From assembly GCF_007109405.1 (NCBI RefSeq), contig NZ_VJOY01000008.1, positions 62,001 through 126,000 of the forward strand: DNA of 64,000 nt, in the 5' to 3' direction. The notes under the pieces are model-generated. The model ran no database searches. It saw only the letters and a program-made list of their open reading frames with translations, and had not been told where the DNA came from. Positions 11,852 through 21,079 of this stretch are shown here, one piece after another (the first letter of the stretch is position 1; each line of letters starts with the position of its first letter). The DNA is from Pseudomonas mangiferae. Its GTDB lineage: Bacteria > Pseudomonadota > Gammaproteobacteria > Pseudomonadales > Pseudomonadaceae. Both the position numbers and the translations under genes were made by a program.

Positions 11852-13417
11852 ATGCGCAACAATCAACCCGTTACCCAGCGCGAGCGAACCTACCCGGCCG
11901 AACAGCGCCTCATTTCCACCACCAATACCAAAGGCGTCATCACCTACTGCAACGACGCCTTCGTGGACGTCAGCGGCTACGACCGGGAGCAGCTGATCCG
12001 CGCGCCTCATAACCTGGTACGGCATCCCGACGTGCCGCCCGCGGTCTTCGCTCACATGTGGACCACCCTCAAGAGCGGGCGCCCGTGGATGGGCGTGGTG
12101 AAGAACCGCTGCCGCAACGGTGACCACTACTGGGTCAACGCCTACGTGACGCCCATCTACGAGGGCGGCGAGGTGAGCGGCTACGAGTCGGTGCGCGTCA
12201 AGCCGACCCCGGAGCAGATCAGGCGCGCCGAAGCGCTGTACAAGCGGATCAACGACGGCAAGTCGGCGATTCCCCAGCGTGATCGCTGGTTGCCGGTAGT
12301 GCAGGACTGGCTGCCGTTCATCCTGATCAGCCAGATCGGTTTCCTCATCGGCGCCTGGCTCGACTCTCACTGGGGCTTCATTCTCGCGGCCCTGTTGTCG
12401 ATCCCCCTGGGCCTGATCGGCCTGGCCTGGCAGAACCGCGGCATCAAGCGCTTGCTGCGCCTGGTGGAACAGACCACCTCCGACCCGTTGATCGCCCAGA
12501 TGTACACCGACAGCCGCGGCGTCCAGGCTTGCCTGGAAATGGCGATCCTCAGCCAGGAAGCGCGCCTGAAGACCTGCCTGACACGCTTGCAGGACACCGC
12601 CGAACAACTCACCGAACAGGCTCGCCAGGCGGAGAAGCTTTCGCTGAGCAGTTCCTCCGGCCTGGAGCGCCAGCGTCAGGAGACCGAGCAGGTGGCCGCC
12701 GCGGTGAACCAGATGACCGCCACCACCCACGACGTGGCGAGCAACGTGCAGCGAACCGCAGACGCCACCCAGGAAGCGAACCGGCTGGCGGAACAGGGCC
12801 GGGCCATTGCCGCGGAGACCCGCGAAGCGATCCATCGCCTGTCGCAGTCCGTGGTGGACACCGGGGACGCGGTCACTCGCCTGGCCCAGGACAGCAACGA
12901 GATCGGCGGCGTGGTGGACGTGATCAAGAGCATCGCCGACCAGACCAACCTGCTGGCGCTGAACGCTGCCATCGAGGCGGCCCGGGCCGGCGACATGGGC
13001 CGCGGCTTCGCGGTGGTGGCCGACGAAGTGCGCTCCCTGGCCCAGCGAACCGCCGAGTCGACCCAGCAGATTCACGGCCTGATCGCCAAGCTGCAGAACA
13101 CCGCCGAGGATGCGGTACACACCATGCAAAACGGCCAGCAACAGGCGGACGAAGGCGTGCAGCGGGTCTCCCGGGCCGATGACGCCCTCAAGGGCATCAG
13201 CGAGGCGGTGGCCAACATCACCGACATGACCAACCAGATCGCCACCGCCACCGAACAGCAGAGCAGCGTCGCCGAGCAGATCAACCGCAATATCCTGAGC
13301 ATCGCCGAGCTGGCCGACCAGACTTCGGGAGAGGCCCAGCGCACCGCCCTGCTCAGCGAGGAACTGACCCAGACCGCCCATGGGCAATACGCCCTGGTGG
13401 ATCGGTTCAATCGCTGA
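11852..13417 (+). CDS. aer: aerotaxis receptor Aer
   Basis: This 521-residue energy/oxygen taxis transducer has the length of P. aeruginosa Aer. The N-terminal PAS domain (about 10-120) holds [19 protein letters not shown] and the [13 protein letters not shown] helix, as in FAD-binding Aer PAS domains. Two membrane segments at about 150-200 form a hairpin. The C-terminal MCP signalling domain has the hairpin tip [20 protein letters not shown]. It passes redox state to CheA via CheW. The ATG at 11852 follows GAGG; a GTG three codons earlier is less likely. It sits beside the cbb3 genes, as in P. aeruginosa. Confidence 0.94.
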   Translation: MRNNQPVTQRERTYPAEQRLISTTNTKGVITYCNDAFVDVSGYDREQLIRAPHNLVRHPDVPPAVFAHMWTTLKSGRPWMGVVKNRCRNGDHYWVNAYVTPIYEGGEVSGYESVRVKPTPEQIRRAEALYKRINDGKSAIPQRDRWLPVVQDWLPFILISQIGFLIGAWLDSHWGFILAALLSIPLGLIGLAWQNRGIKRLLRLVEQTTSDPLIAQMYTDSRGVQACLEMAILSQEARLKTCLTRLQDTAEQLTEQARQAEKLSLSSSSGLERQRQETEQVAAAVNQMTATTHDVASNVQRTADATQEANRLAEQGRAIAAETREAIHRLSQSVVDTGDAVTRLAQDSNEIGGVVDVIKSIADQTNLLALNAAIEAARAGDMGRGFAVVADEVRSLAQRTAESTQQIHGLIAKLQNTAEDAVHTMQNGQQQADEGVQRVSRADDALKGISEAVANITDMTNQIATATEQQSSVAEQINRNILSIAELADQTSGEAQRTALLSEELTQTAHGQYALVDRFNR

Positions 13418-13472
13418 TCGGTGGCGCATGTGCGCGGCAGGCCGGGCGAAGCGTGCGCTGGGCCCCAGCCGT

Positions 13473-14174
13473 TCAGTCCTTCCCGGGGCGGGGTGACAGG
13501 TGGAGCAGAAAGTCGGCCACAGCCTCGGCCGTTCGCGCCAGATGATCGTCATGGGTGAAACCCGAGGCCTTGAGGGGCTTCAGGTCATGGTCCGCCGCGG
13601 GTAGCCACAACAGGCGGATGGCGCCGGAAAGCCGGTAGCCCGCCACGGTCTCCCGGCTGCCCAGGGCATCGCGTTCCCCCTGGACGATCAGGGTCGGAGT
13701 CGCCAGGTCCGCCAGGTGCTCCACCCGCGGCCGGTCCAGGCGCTTGGCCGGGTGGAAGGGATACCCCAGGCATACCAGTCCATCGACCTGCTCCTCATCG
13801 GCCAGCAGGCTGGCCATTCGGCCGCCCATCGACTTGCCGCCGACGGCCAGAGTTCCCGCGACTTGCTGTCGCACGCTCGCCAGCACAGTACGCCAGCAGG
13901 CCAGCAGTTGGGGCTGCTGATCGGGCGGCCGGCGCCCTCCCTGGCGCCGCTGCGCCATGTAGTCGAACTCGAACCGAACCACCGCCATCCCGCGCGCTAC
14001 AAGCCTTTGCGCCATGTCCGTCATGAACGGGCTGTCCATGGGCGCACCTGCGCCATGGGCCAGGATCAGAGTCGCCCTGGCCTCCCCGGGCGGCCGCTCC
14101 CACAACAGTGAGGGCAAAGCGCCATGCTCGGTGAGTTGATCCGGGTCAATATTCCCCTCATGGCGTTTCACCAT
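13473..14174 (-). CDS. alpha/beta hydrolase, KANL3/Tex30-like (dienelactone hydrolase-like)
   Basis: This 233-residue cytosolic hydrolase fold starts [14 protein letters not shown], with GAGG five bases before the ATG. The oxyanion loop [14 protein letters not shown] and nucleophile elbow [11 protein letters not shown] (Ser) are clear. A late Asp (VQGERDALG) and His (AADHDLK) complete the triad. The substrate is unknown. It is convergent with aer and divergent from ccoN2. Its first dozen codons contain an ANR box, so regulation of the neighbouring oxidase operon is embedded in this coding sequence. Confidence 0.85.
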   Translation of the reverse strand: MVKRHEGNIDPDQLTEHGALPSLLWERPPGEARATLILAHGAGAPMDSPFMTDMAQRLVARGMAVVRFEFDYMAQRRQGGRRPPDQQPQLLACWRTVLASVRQQVAGTLAVGGKSMGGRMASLLADEEQVDGLVCLGYPFHPAKRLDRPRVEHLADLATPTLIVQGERDALGSRETVAGYRLSGAIRLLWLPAADHDLKPLKASGFTHDDHLARTAEAVADFLLHLSPRPGKD

Positions 14175-14177
14175 GCT
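14136..14177 (+). promoter_or_regulatory. ANR box and -10 element for the ccoN2 operon
   Basis: TTGAT-CCGG-GTCAA at 14136-14149 matches the FNR/ANR consensus TTGAT-N4-ATCAA at nine of ten positions. A class II site is centred at -41.5. That places the start near 14184 and the -10 hexamer at 14172-14177, where CATGCT shares three positions with TATAAT. The leader to the ccoN2 ATG would be about 33 bases. The site lies inside the hydrolase coding region. The inference is activation under low oxygen by the anr product encoded 14 kb away. Confidence 0.8.
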
Positions 14178-14216
14178 TGCCTCGCTTTTCCAAGTAACCG
14201 TGATGGAAGCCCTCAC

Positions 14217-15641
14217 ATGAGCACAGCAAGCAGTACCGCCTATAACTACAAGGTGGTCCGCCAGTTCGCCATTATGACGGTGGTTTGGGGAATCGTCGGG
14301 ATGGCTCTCGGCGTTCTCATTGCCGCACAGTTGGTCTGGCCGGAACTCAACTTCAACCTTCCCTGGACCAGCTTCGGTCGCCTGCGACCCTTGCACACCA
14401 ACGCGGTGATCTTCGCGTTCGGTGGCTGTGCCTTGTTCGCCACCAGCTACTACGCGGTACAGCGCACCTCTCAGGCGCGGCTGATCTCCGACAAGCTGGC
14501 CGCCTTCACCTTCTGGGGTTGGCAGGCGGTCATCGTACTGGCGGCCATCACCCTGCCCCTGGGCTACACCAGTTCGAAGGAATACGCCGAGCTGGAATGG
14601 CCGATCGACATCCTGATCACCATCGTCTGGGTCAGCTACGCCATCGTGTTCTTCGGCACCATCGTCAAGCGCAAGGTGAAGCACATCTACGTGGGCAACT
14701 GGTTCTTCGGCGGGTTCATCCTGACCGTGGCACTGCTGCACGTGGTGAACAACCTGGAGCTGCCGGTCACCCTGACCAAGTCCTACTCCCTGTACTCCGG
14801 GGCCACTGACGCCATGATCCAGTGGTGGTACGGCCACAACGCCGTGGGCTTCTTCCTCACCGCCGGCTTCCTCGGGATGATGTACTACTTCGTGCCCAAG
14901 CAGGCCGAGCGTCCGGTGTATTCCTACCGCCTCTCCATCGTCCACTTCTGGGCGTTGATCGCGGTATATATCTGGGCCGGCCCGCACCACCTGCACTACA
15001 CCGCCCTGCCGGACTGGGCCCAGTCCCTGGGCATGGTGATGTCGCTGATCCTGCTGGCTCCGTCCTGGGGCGGCATGATCAACGGCATGATGACCCTCTC
15101 CGGTGCCTGGCATAAGCTGCGCAGCGATCCGATCCTGCGCTTCCTGGTGGTGTCCCTGGCCTTCTACGGCATGTCCACCTTCGAAGGCCCGATGATGGCC
15201 ATCAAGACCGTCAATGCCCTCTCCCACTACACCGACTGGACCATCGGCCACGTACACGCCGGTGCCCTCGGCTGGGTCGCCATGGTCTCCATCGGCTCCC
15301 TCTACCACCTGATCCCGAAGGTCTTCGGCCGCGAGCAGATGCACAGCATCGGCCTGATCAACACCCACTTCTGGCTGGCCACCATCGGCACCGTGCTCTA
15401 CATCGCCTCGATGTGGGTCAACGGCATCACCCAGGGCCTGATGTGGCGTGCGGTCAACCAGGACGGAACCCTCACCTACTCCTTCGTCGAAGCGCTGGAA
15501 GCCGGTCACATGGGCTTCATCGTGCGCATGATCGGCGGCGCGGTGTTCCTCAGCGGCATGCTGGTAATGGCCTACAACACCTACCGCACCGTGCGGGCTT
15601 CCGAGCCGGCCGAGTACGAAGCCGCGGCGCAGATCGCCTGA
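14217..15641 (+). CDS. ccoN2: cbb3-type cytochrome c oxidase subunit I (ANR-type cassette)
   Basis: This 474-residue twelve-helix catalytic subunit of cbb3 oxidase reduces O2 to water at the high-spin heme b3/CuB centre in the inner membrane. His207 in [11 protein letters not shown], Tyr251 and His257/His258 in [11 protein letters not shown] fall at the numbering of the P. stutzeri CuB ligands and cross-linked Tyr. The start [14 protein letters not shown] fits the family; the open frame upstream to 14124 is not used. It is first gene of ccoNOQP, with ccoO 10 bases downstream. Numbering as cassette 2 follows its position on the aer side and the ANR box. Confidence 0.95.
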   Translation: MSTASSTAYNYKVVRQFAIMTVVWGIVGMALGVLIAAQLVWPELNFNLPWTSFGRLRPLHTNAVIFAFGGCALFATSYYAVQRTSQARLISDKLAAFTFWGWQAVIVLAAITLPLGYTSSKEYAELEWPIDILITIVWVSYAIVFFGTIVKRKVKHIYVGNWFFGGFILTVALLHVVNNLELPVTLTKSYSLYSGATDAMIQWWYGHNAVGFFLTAGFLGMMYYFVPKQAERPVYSYRLSIVHFWALIAVYIWAGPHHLHYTALPDWAQSLGMVMSLILLAPSWGGMINGMMTLSGAWHKLRSDPILRFLVVSLAFYGMSTFEGPMMAIKTVNALSHYTDWTIGHVHAGALGWVAMVSIGSLYHLIPKVFGREQMHSIGLINTHFWLATIGTVLYIASMWVNGITQGLMWRAVNQDGTLTYSFVEALEAGHMGFIVRMIGGAVFLSGMLVMAYNTYRTVRASEPAEYEAAAQIA

Positions 15642-15651
15642 GGAGTCGAAG

Positions 15652-16260
15652 ATGAAACACGAAATCGTCGAGAAGAACATCGGCCTGATGGCCCTGTTCA
15701 TGGCCCTCGCGGTGAGCGTCGGCGGCCTGGTGCAGATCGTCCCGCTGTTTTTCCAGCAGGAAACCACCCAGCCGGTAGACGGCCTCAAGCCCTACACCGC
15801 GCTGCAGCTGGAAGGCCGCGACATCTTCATCCGCGAAGGCTGCGTTGGTTGCCACTCGCAGATGATCCGTCCATTCCGCGCTGAGACCGAGCGCTACGGC
15901 CACTACTCGGTGGCCGGCGAGAGCGTCTGGGACCACCCGTTCTTGTGGGGCTCCAAGCGTACCGGCCCGGACCTGGCCCGCGTCGGCGGCCGCTACTCCG
16001 ATGACTGGCACCGTGCGCACCTCTACAACCCGCGCAACGTGGTGCCCGAGTCGAAGATGCCCGCCTACCCCTGGCTGGTGGAAAACCGCCTCGATGGCGC
16101 CCATACCGCGGACAAGGTTCAGGCGATGCGCACCCTCGGCGTGCCGTACACCGACACCGACATCCAGGGCGCCAAGGCCTCGGTGCAGGGCAAGACCGAG
16201 ATGGACGCGCTGGTGGCCTACCTGCAGGTGCTGGGCACCAGCCTGAAGAACAAGAGGTAG
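15652..16260 (+). CDS. ccoO2: cbb3 oxidase subunit II, monoheme cytochrome c
   Basis: This 202-residue subunit has one N-terminal membrane anchor (about 10-35) and a periplasmic cytochrome c domain. Cys64-Val-Gly-Cys67-His68 is the heme c attachment site ([12 protein letters not shown]). A distal Met is available in SKMPAYPW. It passes electrons from CcoP to CcoN. Heme attachment requires the Ccm system encoded at 53.5-60.5 kb. The sequence is nearly the same as the second copy at 19182, differing mainly near residues 35-55 and at the C-terminus. Confidence 0.95.
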   Translation: MKHEIVEKNIGLMALFMALAVSVGGLVQIVPLFFQQETTQPVDGLKPYTALQLEGRDIFIREGCVGCHSQMIRPFRAETERYGHYSVAGESVWDHPFLWGSKRTGPDLARVGGRYSDDWHRAHLYNPRNVVPESKMPAYPWLVENRLDGAHTADKVQAMRTLGVPYTDTDIQGAKASVQGKTEMDALVAYLQVLGTSLKNKR

Positions 16261-16263
16261 GCC

Positions 16264-16458
16264 ATGAACCCTTTCCTCTGGATGGATGTAGGCACGCTGC
16301 GCGGCCTGGGCACCGTGATGGTCCTGGTGGCGTTCGTCAGCGTGGTGTTCTGGGCTTACAACGGCAAGCGCAAATCCAGCTTCGACGAAGCGGCCAACCT
16401 GCCCTTCGCGGACGAGACCGCGCATTCCCGGCACGTTTTCAGGAGTAACGACCAATGA
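16264..16458 (+). CDS. ccoQ2: cbb3 oxidase small subunit CcoQ
   Basis: This encodes 64 residues with one membrane helix ([19 protein letters not shown]) followed by the cytoplasmic basic [16 protein letters not shown] motif typical of CcoQ/FixQ. It stabilises the interaction of CcoP with the core complex. It starts three bases after the ccoO stop and overlaps ccoP by four bases (ATGA at 16455), implying translational coupling. Compared with the other copy it has five extra N-terminal residues (MNPFLW) before MDVGTLRG. Confidence 0.92.
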   Translation: MNPFLWMDVGTLRGLGTVMVLVAFVSVVFWAYNGKRKSSFDEAANLPFADETAHSRHVFRSNDQ

Positions 16459-17387
16459 CCGCGTTCTGGAGCTGGTACATCACCCTGCTCACGCTCGGCA
16501 CCCTCGCCGCCCTGCTGTGGCTGGTGTTCGCCACCCGCAAGGGCGAGTCCAAGGGCATCACCGAAAAAACCATGGGCCATGCCTTCGACGGCATCGAGGA
16601 GTACGACAACCCGCTGCCGAAGTGGTGGTTCCTGCTGTTCGTCGGCACCATCGTCTTCGCCGCCGGCTACCTGGTGCTCTACCCGGGCCTGGGCAACTGG
16701 AAAGGCGTGTTCCCCGGCTACGAGGGCGGCTGGACCCAGGTCAAGCAATGGCAGCACGAGCAGGACAAGGCCGCCGAGCAATACGGCCCGATCTTCGCCA
16801 AGTACGCCGCCATGCCCATCGATGCGGTGGCCCAGGACGCCGATGCGCTGAAGATGGGCGGCCGGCTGTTCGCCACCTACTGCGCCATCTGCCATGGCTC
16901 CGACGCCAAGGGCGCCGTGGGCTTCCCCAACCTCACCGACCACGTCTGGCGCTGGGGCGGCGAGCCGGAGACCATCAAGACCACCATCCTCGGCGGTCGC
17001 CAGGCGGCCATGCCGGCCTGGGGCGAGATCCTCGGCGATGACGGCGTGCGCAACGTCGCCGCCTATGTCCGCCAGGACCTGGGCAAGCTGAAGTTGCCGG
17101 AAGGCACCCAGGCCGACGTCGTCGCCGGCCAGCAGGTCTTCGCCAGCAACTGCCAGGCCTGCCACGGCCCGGAAGGCAAGGGCATGCCGATGATGGGCGC
17201 CCCCGACCTGACCCAGCCAAGCGCCTGGATCTACGGTTCGAGCCTGGCACAGCTGCAGCAGACCATCCGCTACGGCCGTAACGGCCAGATGCCTGCCCAA
17301 GAGCAGTACCTGGGCTCGGACAAGGTGCACATCCTCGCCGCGTATGTGTACAGCCTGTCGAACAAGGCGGACACCGCCGCGAAGTAA
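16455..17387 (+). CDS. ccoP2: cbb3 oxidase subunit III, diheme cytochrome c
   Basis: The protein is 310 residues. Two N-terminal membrane helices (about 5-25 and 58-78) are followed by two periplasmic cytochrome c domains. Heme sites are Cys143-x-x-Cys146-His147 (CAICHGSD) and Cys233-x-x-Cys236-His237 (CQACHGPE). It receives electrons from soluble cytochrome c or c4. It is the last gene of the cassette; a stem-loop at 17414-17431 follows. It lacks the roughly 11-residue insertion ([11 protein letters not shown]) found in the other CcoP after FPGY. Confidence 0.95.
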   Translation: MTAFWSWYITLLTLGTLAALLWLVFATRKGESKGITEKTMGHAFDGIEEYDNPLPKWWFLLFVGTIVFAAGYLVLYPGLGNWKGVFPGYEGGWTQVKQWQHEQDKAAEQYGPIFAKYAAMPIDAVAQDADALKMGGRLFATYCAICHGSDAKGAVGFPNLTDHVWRWGGEPETIKTTILGGRQAAMPAWGEILGDDGVRNVAAYVRQDLGKLKLPEGTQADVVAGQQVFASNCQACHGPEGKGMPMMGAPDLTQPSAWIYGSSLAQLQQTIRYGRNGQMPAQEQYLGSDKVHILAAYVYSLSNKADTAAK

Positions 17388-17413
17388 CCGAGTTACCTGC
17401 AAGGAGCCACCCG

Positions 17414-17431
17414 GGGCACACGGACGTGCCC
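17414..17431 (+). terminator. stem-loop after ccoP2
   Basis: GGGCAC-ACGGAC-GTGCCC lies 27 bases past the ccoP2 stop and is followed by a pyrimidine-rich run (AACCCTTCCCCTCTCT). It is a plausible weak terminator separating the cassettes. Confidence 0.45.
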
Positions 17432-17445
17432 AACCCTTCCCCTCT

Positions 17446-17464
17446 CTGCGACAGAGTGTCGCAG
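17446..17464 (+). promoter_or_regulatory. RegA/RoxR-like inverted repeat upstream of ccoN1
   Basis: CTGCGACAGAGTGTCGCAG is a perfect eight-base inverted repeat with a three-base centre. It contains GCGAC-N5-GTCGC, which fits both half-sites and the spacing of the RegA/RegR/PrrA/RoxR box as I remember it (GNGRCRTTNNGNCGC). A weak -35/-10 pair (TGCACA at 17482, TAAGCT at 17504, 16 apart) would put this site near -60. The same motif recurs at 20967-20981 before ccoG. Confidence 0.5.
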
Positions 17465-17659
17465 TGCCGCTTCATGCCCTCTGCACACCCCCACCGATTC
17501 GACTAAGCTGGTCCACGTTCGCCCAGGTCCGCCAGGACTCGGCGATTCCCTCCCGACGGCGATGAATGCCATCCCGTCCAGCGGCCCAGGACACCTTCCG
17601 CACACGCGGCCGGCGCGCAGGTCCAAGGGTCTGAAAGCCAGTTGTATCGGCGTGTGTCG

Positions 17660-17688
17660 TTGCATTGGCTACCCTACTTCTACATACT
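17660..17688 (+). promoter_or_regulatory. candidate sigma70 promoter of ccoN1
   Basis: TTGCAT (17660-17665), a 17-base spacer and CATACT (17683-17688) give four of six matches each to the consensus. The leader to the ccoN1 ATG would be about 45 bases, across a T-rich stretch. This suits the constitutive expression reported for P. aeruginosa cco1, but it is a prediction by eye. Confidence 0.4.
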
Positions 17689-17739
17689 TGCCGCCGATTT
17701 TTTGTCCTAAAAAACCCTCCATTAACCGTGGAACCTAGC

Positions 17740-19167
17740 ATGAGCACAGCAATCAGTCAGACTGCTTATAACTATAAGGTGGTCCGCCAGTTCGCCGTTA
17801 TGACGGTAATCTGGGGGGTCGTCGGCATGGGTCTCGGCGTTCTGATTGCCGCACAACTGGTGTGGCCGGAACTCAACTTCAACCTTCCGTGGACCAGTTT
17901 CGGCCGTCTGCGCCCGCTCCATACCAACGCGGTGATCTTCGCGTTCGGTGGCTGTGCTCTGTTCGCCACTTCTTATTATGTGGTCCAGCGTACCTCTCAG
18001 GCCCGGCTTATTTCCGATGGCCTGGCCGCCTTCACCTTCTGGGGTTGGCAAGCGGTCATCGTATTGGCGGTCATCACCCTGCCCCTGGGCTACACCAGCT
18101 CCAAGGAATACGCCGAGCTGGAATGGCCGATCGACATCCTGATCACCATCGTCTGGGTCAGCTACGCCATCGTGTTCTTCGGTACCATCGCCAAGCGCCG
18201 GACCAAGCACATCTATGTGGGTAACTGGTTCTTTGGCGGGTTCATCCTGACCGTGGCGTTGTTGCATATCGTCAACAATATGGAAATCCCGGTCTACGCG
18301 TTCAAGTCCTACTCCCTGTATTCCGGTGCCACCGACGCCATGATCCAGTGGTGGTACGGCCACAACGCCGTGGGCTTCTTCCTCACCGCCGGCTTCCTCG
18401 GGATGATGTACTACTTCGTGCCCAAGCAGGCCGAACGCCCCATCTATTCTTATCGCCTGTCCATCGTCCACTTCTGGGCGCTGATCACCGTCTACATCTG
18501 GGCCGGCCCGCACCACCTGCACTACACCGCCCTGCCGGACTGGGCCCAGTCCCTGGGCATGGTGATGTCGCTGATCCTGCTGGCGCCGTCCTGGGGTGGC
18601 ATGATCAACGGCATGATGACCCTCTCCGGCGCCTGGCATAAGCTGCGCACCGACCCGATCCTGCGCTTCCTGGTGGTGTCCCTGGCCTTCTACGGCATGT
18701 CCACCTTCGAAGGCCCGATGATGGCCATCAAGACCGTCAACGCCCTCTCCCACTATACCGACTGGACCATCGGCCACGTGCACGCCGGTGCCCTCGGCTG
18801 GGTGGCGATGATTTCCATCGGTTCCCTGTACCACCTGATTCCGAAGGTGTATGGCCGCGAGCAGATGCACAGCATCGGCCTGATCAACGCCCACTTCTGG
18901 CTGGCCACCATCGGCACTGTGCTTTATATCGCCTCGATGTGGGTCAACGGCATCACCCAGGGCCTGATGTGGCGTGCGGTCAACCAGGACGGCACCCTCA
19001 CCTACTCCTTCGTCGAAGCGCTGGAAGCCGGTCATATGGGTTACATGGTCCGCGCACTGGGCGGCGCCTTCTTCCTGACCGGCATGCTGCTGATGGCCTA
19101 CAACACCTACCGCACCGTACGCGTAGCCAAGCCGGCCGAGTACGAAGCCGCGGCGCAGATCGCCTGA
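17740..19167 (+). CDS. ccoN1: cbb3-type cytochrome c oxidase subunit I (second cassette)
   Basis: This 475-residue catalytic subunit is one residue longer than the first copy. CuB ligands are therefore His208, His258 and His259, with Tyr252. It starts [15 protein letters not shown]; the ATG at 17740 begins the same conserved N-terminus as ccoN2. Long DNA stretches are identical with ccoN2, while the 5' end and the segment after residue 180 are diverged. The assignment as cassette 1 rests on adjacency to ccoG and lack of an ANR box, as in P. aeruginosa. The ccoO start follows 14 bases after the stop. Confidence 0.95.
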   Translation: MSTAISQTAYNYKVVRQFAVMTVIWGVVGMGLGVLIAAQLVWPELNFNLPWTSFGRLRPLHTNAVIFAFGGCALFATSYYVVQRTSQARLISDGLAAFTFWGWQAVIVLAVITLPLGYTSSKEYAELEWPIDILITIVWVSYAIVFFGTIAKRRTKHIYVGNWFFGGFILTVALLHIVNNMEIPVYAFKSYSLYSGATDAMIQWWYGHNAVGFFLTAGFLGMMYYFVPKQAERPIYSYRLSIVHFWALITVYIWAGPHHLHYTALPDWAQSLGMVMSLILLAPSWGGMINGMMTLSGAWHKLRTDPILRFLVVSLAFYGMSTFEGPMMAIKTVNALSHYTDWTIGHVHAGALGWVAMISIGSLYHLIPKVYGREQMHSIGLINAHFWLATIGTVLYIASMWVNGITQGLMWRAVNQDGTLTYSFVEALEAGHMGYMVRALGGAFFLTGMLLMAYNTYRTVRVAKPAEYEAAAQIA

Positions 19168-19181
19168 GGAGCCGACCGGAT

Positions 19182-19790
19182 ATGCAACACGAAATCGTTG
19201 AAAAGAACATCGGCCTGATGGCGCTGCTCATGGTGCTCGCCGTGAGCATCGGCGGCCTGGTGCAGATCGTTCCGCTGTTCTTCCAGGGTGTGACCAACAC
19301 CCCGGTCGAGGGCATGAAGCCGCGCAACGCGCTGGAAGTGGAAGGCCGCGACATCTTCATCCGCGAAGGCTGCGTCGGCTGCCATTCGCAGATGATCCGT
19401 CCGTTCCGCGCCGAAACCGAACGCTACGGCCACTACTCGGTGGCCGGCGAGAGCGTCTGGGATCACCCGTTCCTTTGGGGTTCCAAGCGTACCGGTCCGG
19501 ACCTGGCCCGCGTCGGCGGCCGCTACTCGGACGACTGGCAGCGCGCCCACCTCTACAACCCGCGCAACGTGGTGCCCGAGTCGAAGATGCCCGCCTACCC
19601 CTGGCTGGTGGAGAACCGTCTCGATGGCGCGCACACCGCGGACAAACTGGAAGCACTGCGTACCCTCGGCGTGCCCTACACCGACGAAGATATCGCCGGC
19701 GCCAAGGCCGCTGTGAAAGGCAAGACCGAGATGGATGCGCTGGTCGCATTCCTGCAAGGTCTGGGCACCTCTATCAAGAACAAACGGTAA
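19182..19790 (+). CDS. ccoO1: cbb3 oxidase subunit II, monoheme cytochrome c
   Basis: This 202-residue membrane-anchored cytochrome c starts [16 protein letters not shown]. The heme c site is Cys64-Val-Gly-Cys67-His68, exactly as in the first copy. The frame is open upstream through the end of ccoN1, but that segment is a shadow. Differences from CcoO2 cluster at residues 35-55 ([18 protein letters not shown]) and around 160-185. It acts in the second oxidase isoform, between CcoP1 and CcoN1. Confidence 0.95.
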   Translation: MQHEIVEKNIGLMALLMVLAVSIGGLVQIVPLFFQGVTNTPVEGMKPRNALEVEGRDIFIREGCVGCHSQMIRPFRAETERYGHYSVAGESVWDHPFLWGSKRTGPDLARVGGRYSDDWQRAHLYNPRNVVPESKMPAYPWLVENRLDGAHTADKLEALRTLGVPYTDEDIAGAKAAVKGKTEMDALVAFLQGLGTSIKNKR

Positions 19791-19796
19791 CGCACG

Positions 19797-19985
19797 ATGG
19801 ATATCGGGACTCTTCGCGGCCTGGGTACCGTTCTGGTGTTCGTCGCCTTCATCGGCGTCGTTCTCTGGGCCTACAACGGCAAGCGCAAATCGAGCTTCGA
19901 CGAAGCGGCCAACCTCCCCTTCGCCGACGACGAGCCCAAGCCCAACGCGCGAGACGAGCACGCTTCTAGGAGTAAGACCGAATGA
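19797..19985 (+). CDS. ccoQ1: cbb3 oxidase small subunit CcoQ
   Basis: This encodes 62 residues starting [15 protein letters not shown], with one membrane helix and the conserved [19 protein letters not shown] segment. It begins six bases after the ccoO1 stop. It overlaps ccoP1 by four bases (ATGA at 19982), as in the other cassette. The C-terminal tail ([17 protein letters not shown]) differs completely from that of the other copy. Small genes like this are often missed by automatic calling. Confidence 0.92.
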   Translation: MDIGTLRGLGTVLVFVAFIGVVLWAYNGKRKSSFDEAANLPFADDEPKPNARDEHASRSKTE

Positions 19986-20950
19986 CCACGTTTTGGAGTT
20001 GGTACGTAACCCTACTCACCAGCGCCACCCTGCTGGGCCTGACCTGGCTTATCTTCGCGACCCGCCGCGGCCAGCGCGAGAACACCACCGACGAGACCGT
20101 CGGCCACTCCTTCGATGGCATCGAGGAGTACGACAACCCGCTACCCCGCTGGTGGTTCATGTTGTTCGTGGGCACCCTGGTGTTCGCCGTGGGTTACCTG
20201 GTGCTCTACCCGGGCATGGGTAACTGGAAAGGTGTTTTCCCCGGCTACGACAAGGTTGACGCCGAGTCCAACACCGCCTTCTCCAATGGCGAGCCCGGAT
20301 GGACCGGCGCCCACCAGTGGGAAAAGGAGATGTTCAAGGCTGACAAGGAATACGGTCCGATCTTCGCCAAATATGCGGCGATGCCTATCGAAGCCGTTGC
20401 CCAGGACGAGCAGGCCCTGAAGATGGGCGGTCGGCTGTTCGCCTCCAACTGCGCGGTCTGCCACGGTTCCGATGCCAAGGGCGCCTACGGCTTCCCCAAC
20501 CTGACCGACCAGGAATGGCGCTGGGGCGGCGAGCCGGCGACCATCAAGACCACCATCCTCGGCGGTCGCCAGGCCGCCATGCCGGCCTGGGGCGAGATTC
20601 TCGGCGAAGACGGTGTACACAATGTCGCAGCCTTCGTGCTCACCCAACTGGCCGGCCGCAAGCTGCCGGAAGACGCCAAGGCCGACATCGAAGCGGGTCG
20701 CCAGCTCTTCACCTCCAACTGCGTGGCCTGCCACGGTCCGGAAGGCAAGGGCATGCCGGCGATGGGCGCACCGAACCTGACCGACGCCCCGGCGTTCATA
20801 TACGGTACGAGCTTCGCTCAGCTCCAGCAGACCATCCGCTATGGCCGCAACGGCAAGATGCCGAGCCAGGAGAACCTGCTGGGTAACGACAAGGTGCATC
20901 TGCTGGCCGCTTACGTGTACAGCCTGTCGCACAAGCCGGCTCAACAGTGA
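19982..20950 (+). CDS. ccoP1: cbb3 oxidase subunit III, diheme cytochrome c
   Basis: The protein is 322 residues, with two N-terminal helices and two cytochrome c domains. Heme sites are Cys157/Cys160/His161 (CAVCHGSD) and Cys247/Cys250/His251 (CVACHGPE). Relative to CcoP2 it has an insertion after FPGY ([17 protein letters not shown]) in the linker before the first heme domain. It is the final gene of the second cassette. An inverted repeat at 20960-20990 follows within ten bases of the stop. Confidence 0.95.
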   Translation: MTTFWSWYVTLLTSATLLGLTWLIFATRRGQRENTTDETVGHSFDGIEEYDNPLPRWWFMLFVGTLVFAVGYLVLYPGMGNWKGVFPGYDKVDAESNTAFSNGEPGWTGAHQWEKEMFKADKEYGPIFAKYAAMPIEAVAQDEQALKMGGRLFASNCAVCHGSDAKGAYGFPNLTDQEWRWGGEPATIKTTILGGRQAAMPAWGEILGEDGVHNVAAFVLTQLAGRKLPEDAKADIEAGRQLFTSNCVACHGPEGKGMPAMGAPNLTDAPAFIYGTSFAQLQQTIRYGRNGKMPSQENLLGNDKVHLLAAYVYSLSHKPAQQ

Positions 20951-20959
20951 AACCGTCTC

Positions 20960-20990
20960 ATTCAAGCGCGACGTCCTGTCGCACTTGAAT
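20960..20990 (+). promoter_or_regulatory. inverted repeat with RegA/RoxR-like box between ccoP1 and ccoG
   Basis: The arms ATTCAAGCGCGAC and GTCGCACTTGAAT pair over 13 bases with one mismatch around a five-base loop. The core GCGAC-N5-GTCGC has the same half-sites and spacing as the repeat before ccoN1. It may be a DNA site for a redox response regulator, a transcript-end hairpin for ccoP1, or both. There is no T-run. A weak promoter for ccoG could use TTGAAT (20985-20990) and CATATA (21009-21014), 18 apart. Confidence 0.5.
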
Positions 20991-21027
20991 GGGGGGCCTC
21001 AGGCGTACCATATACAGCAGGTCATGA

Positions 21028-21053
21028 CTCCGACCGGCACGCATCGGTCGGAG
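21028..21053 (+). other. leader hairpin before ccoG
   Basis: CTCCGACCG and CGGTCGGAG form a perfect nine-pair stem with an eight-base loop, ending 26 bases before the ccoG ATG. It would lie in the 5' leader of ccoG if transcription starts near 21020. Its role is unknown; it may protect or regulate the mRNA. Confidence 0.45.
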
Positions 21054-21079
21054 CACACTAATCCGCCGTGGTATGCCTA

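Larger units (their letters stand above)
17388..17739. other. 352-base gap between the two cco cassettes
   Basis: No gene was found. It holds a stem-loop at 17414-17431, a redox-regulator-like inverted repeat at 17446-17464 and a candidate promoter near 17660-17688, all listed separately. No ANR box (TTGAT-N4-ATCAA) was seen in either orientation, in contrast to the first cassette. Confidence 0.7.
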
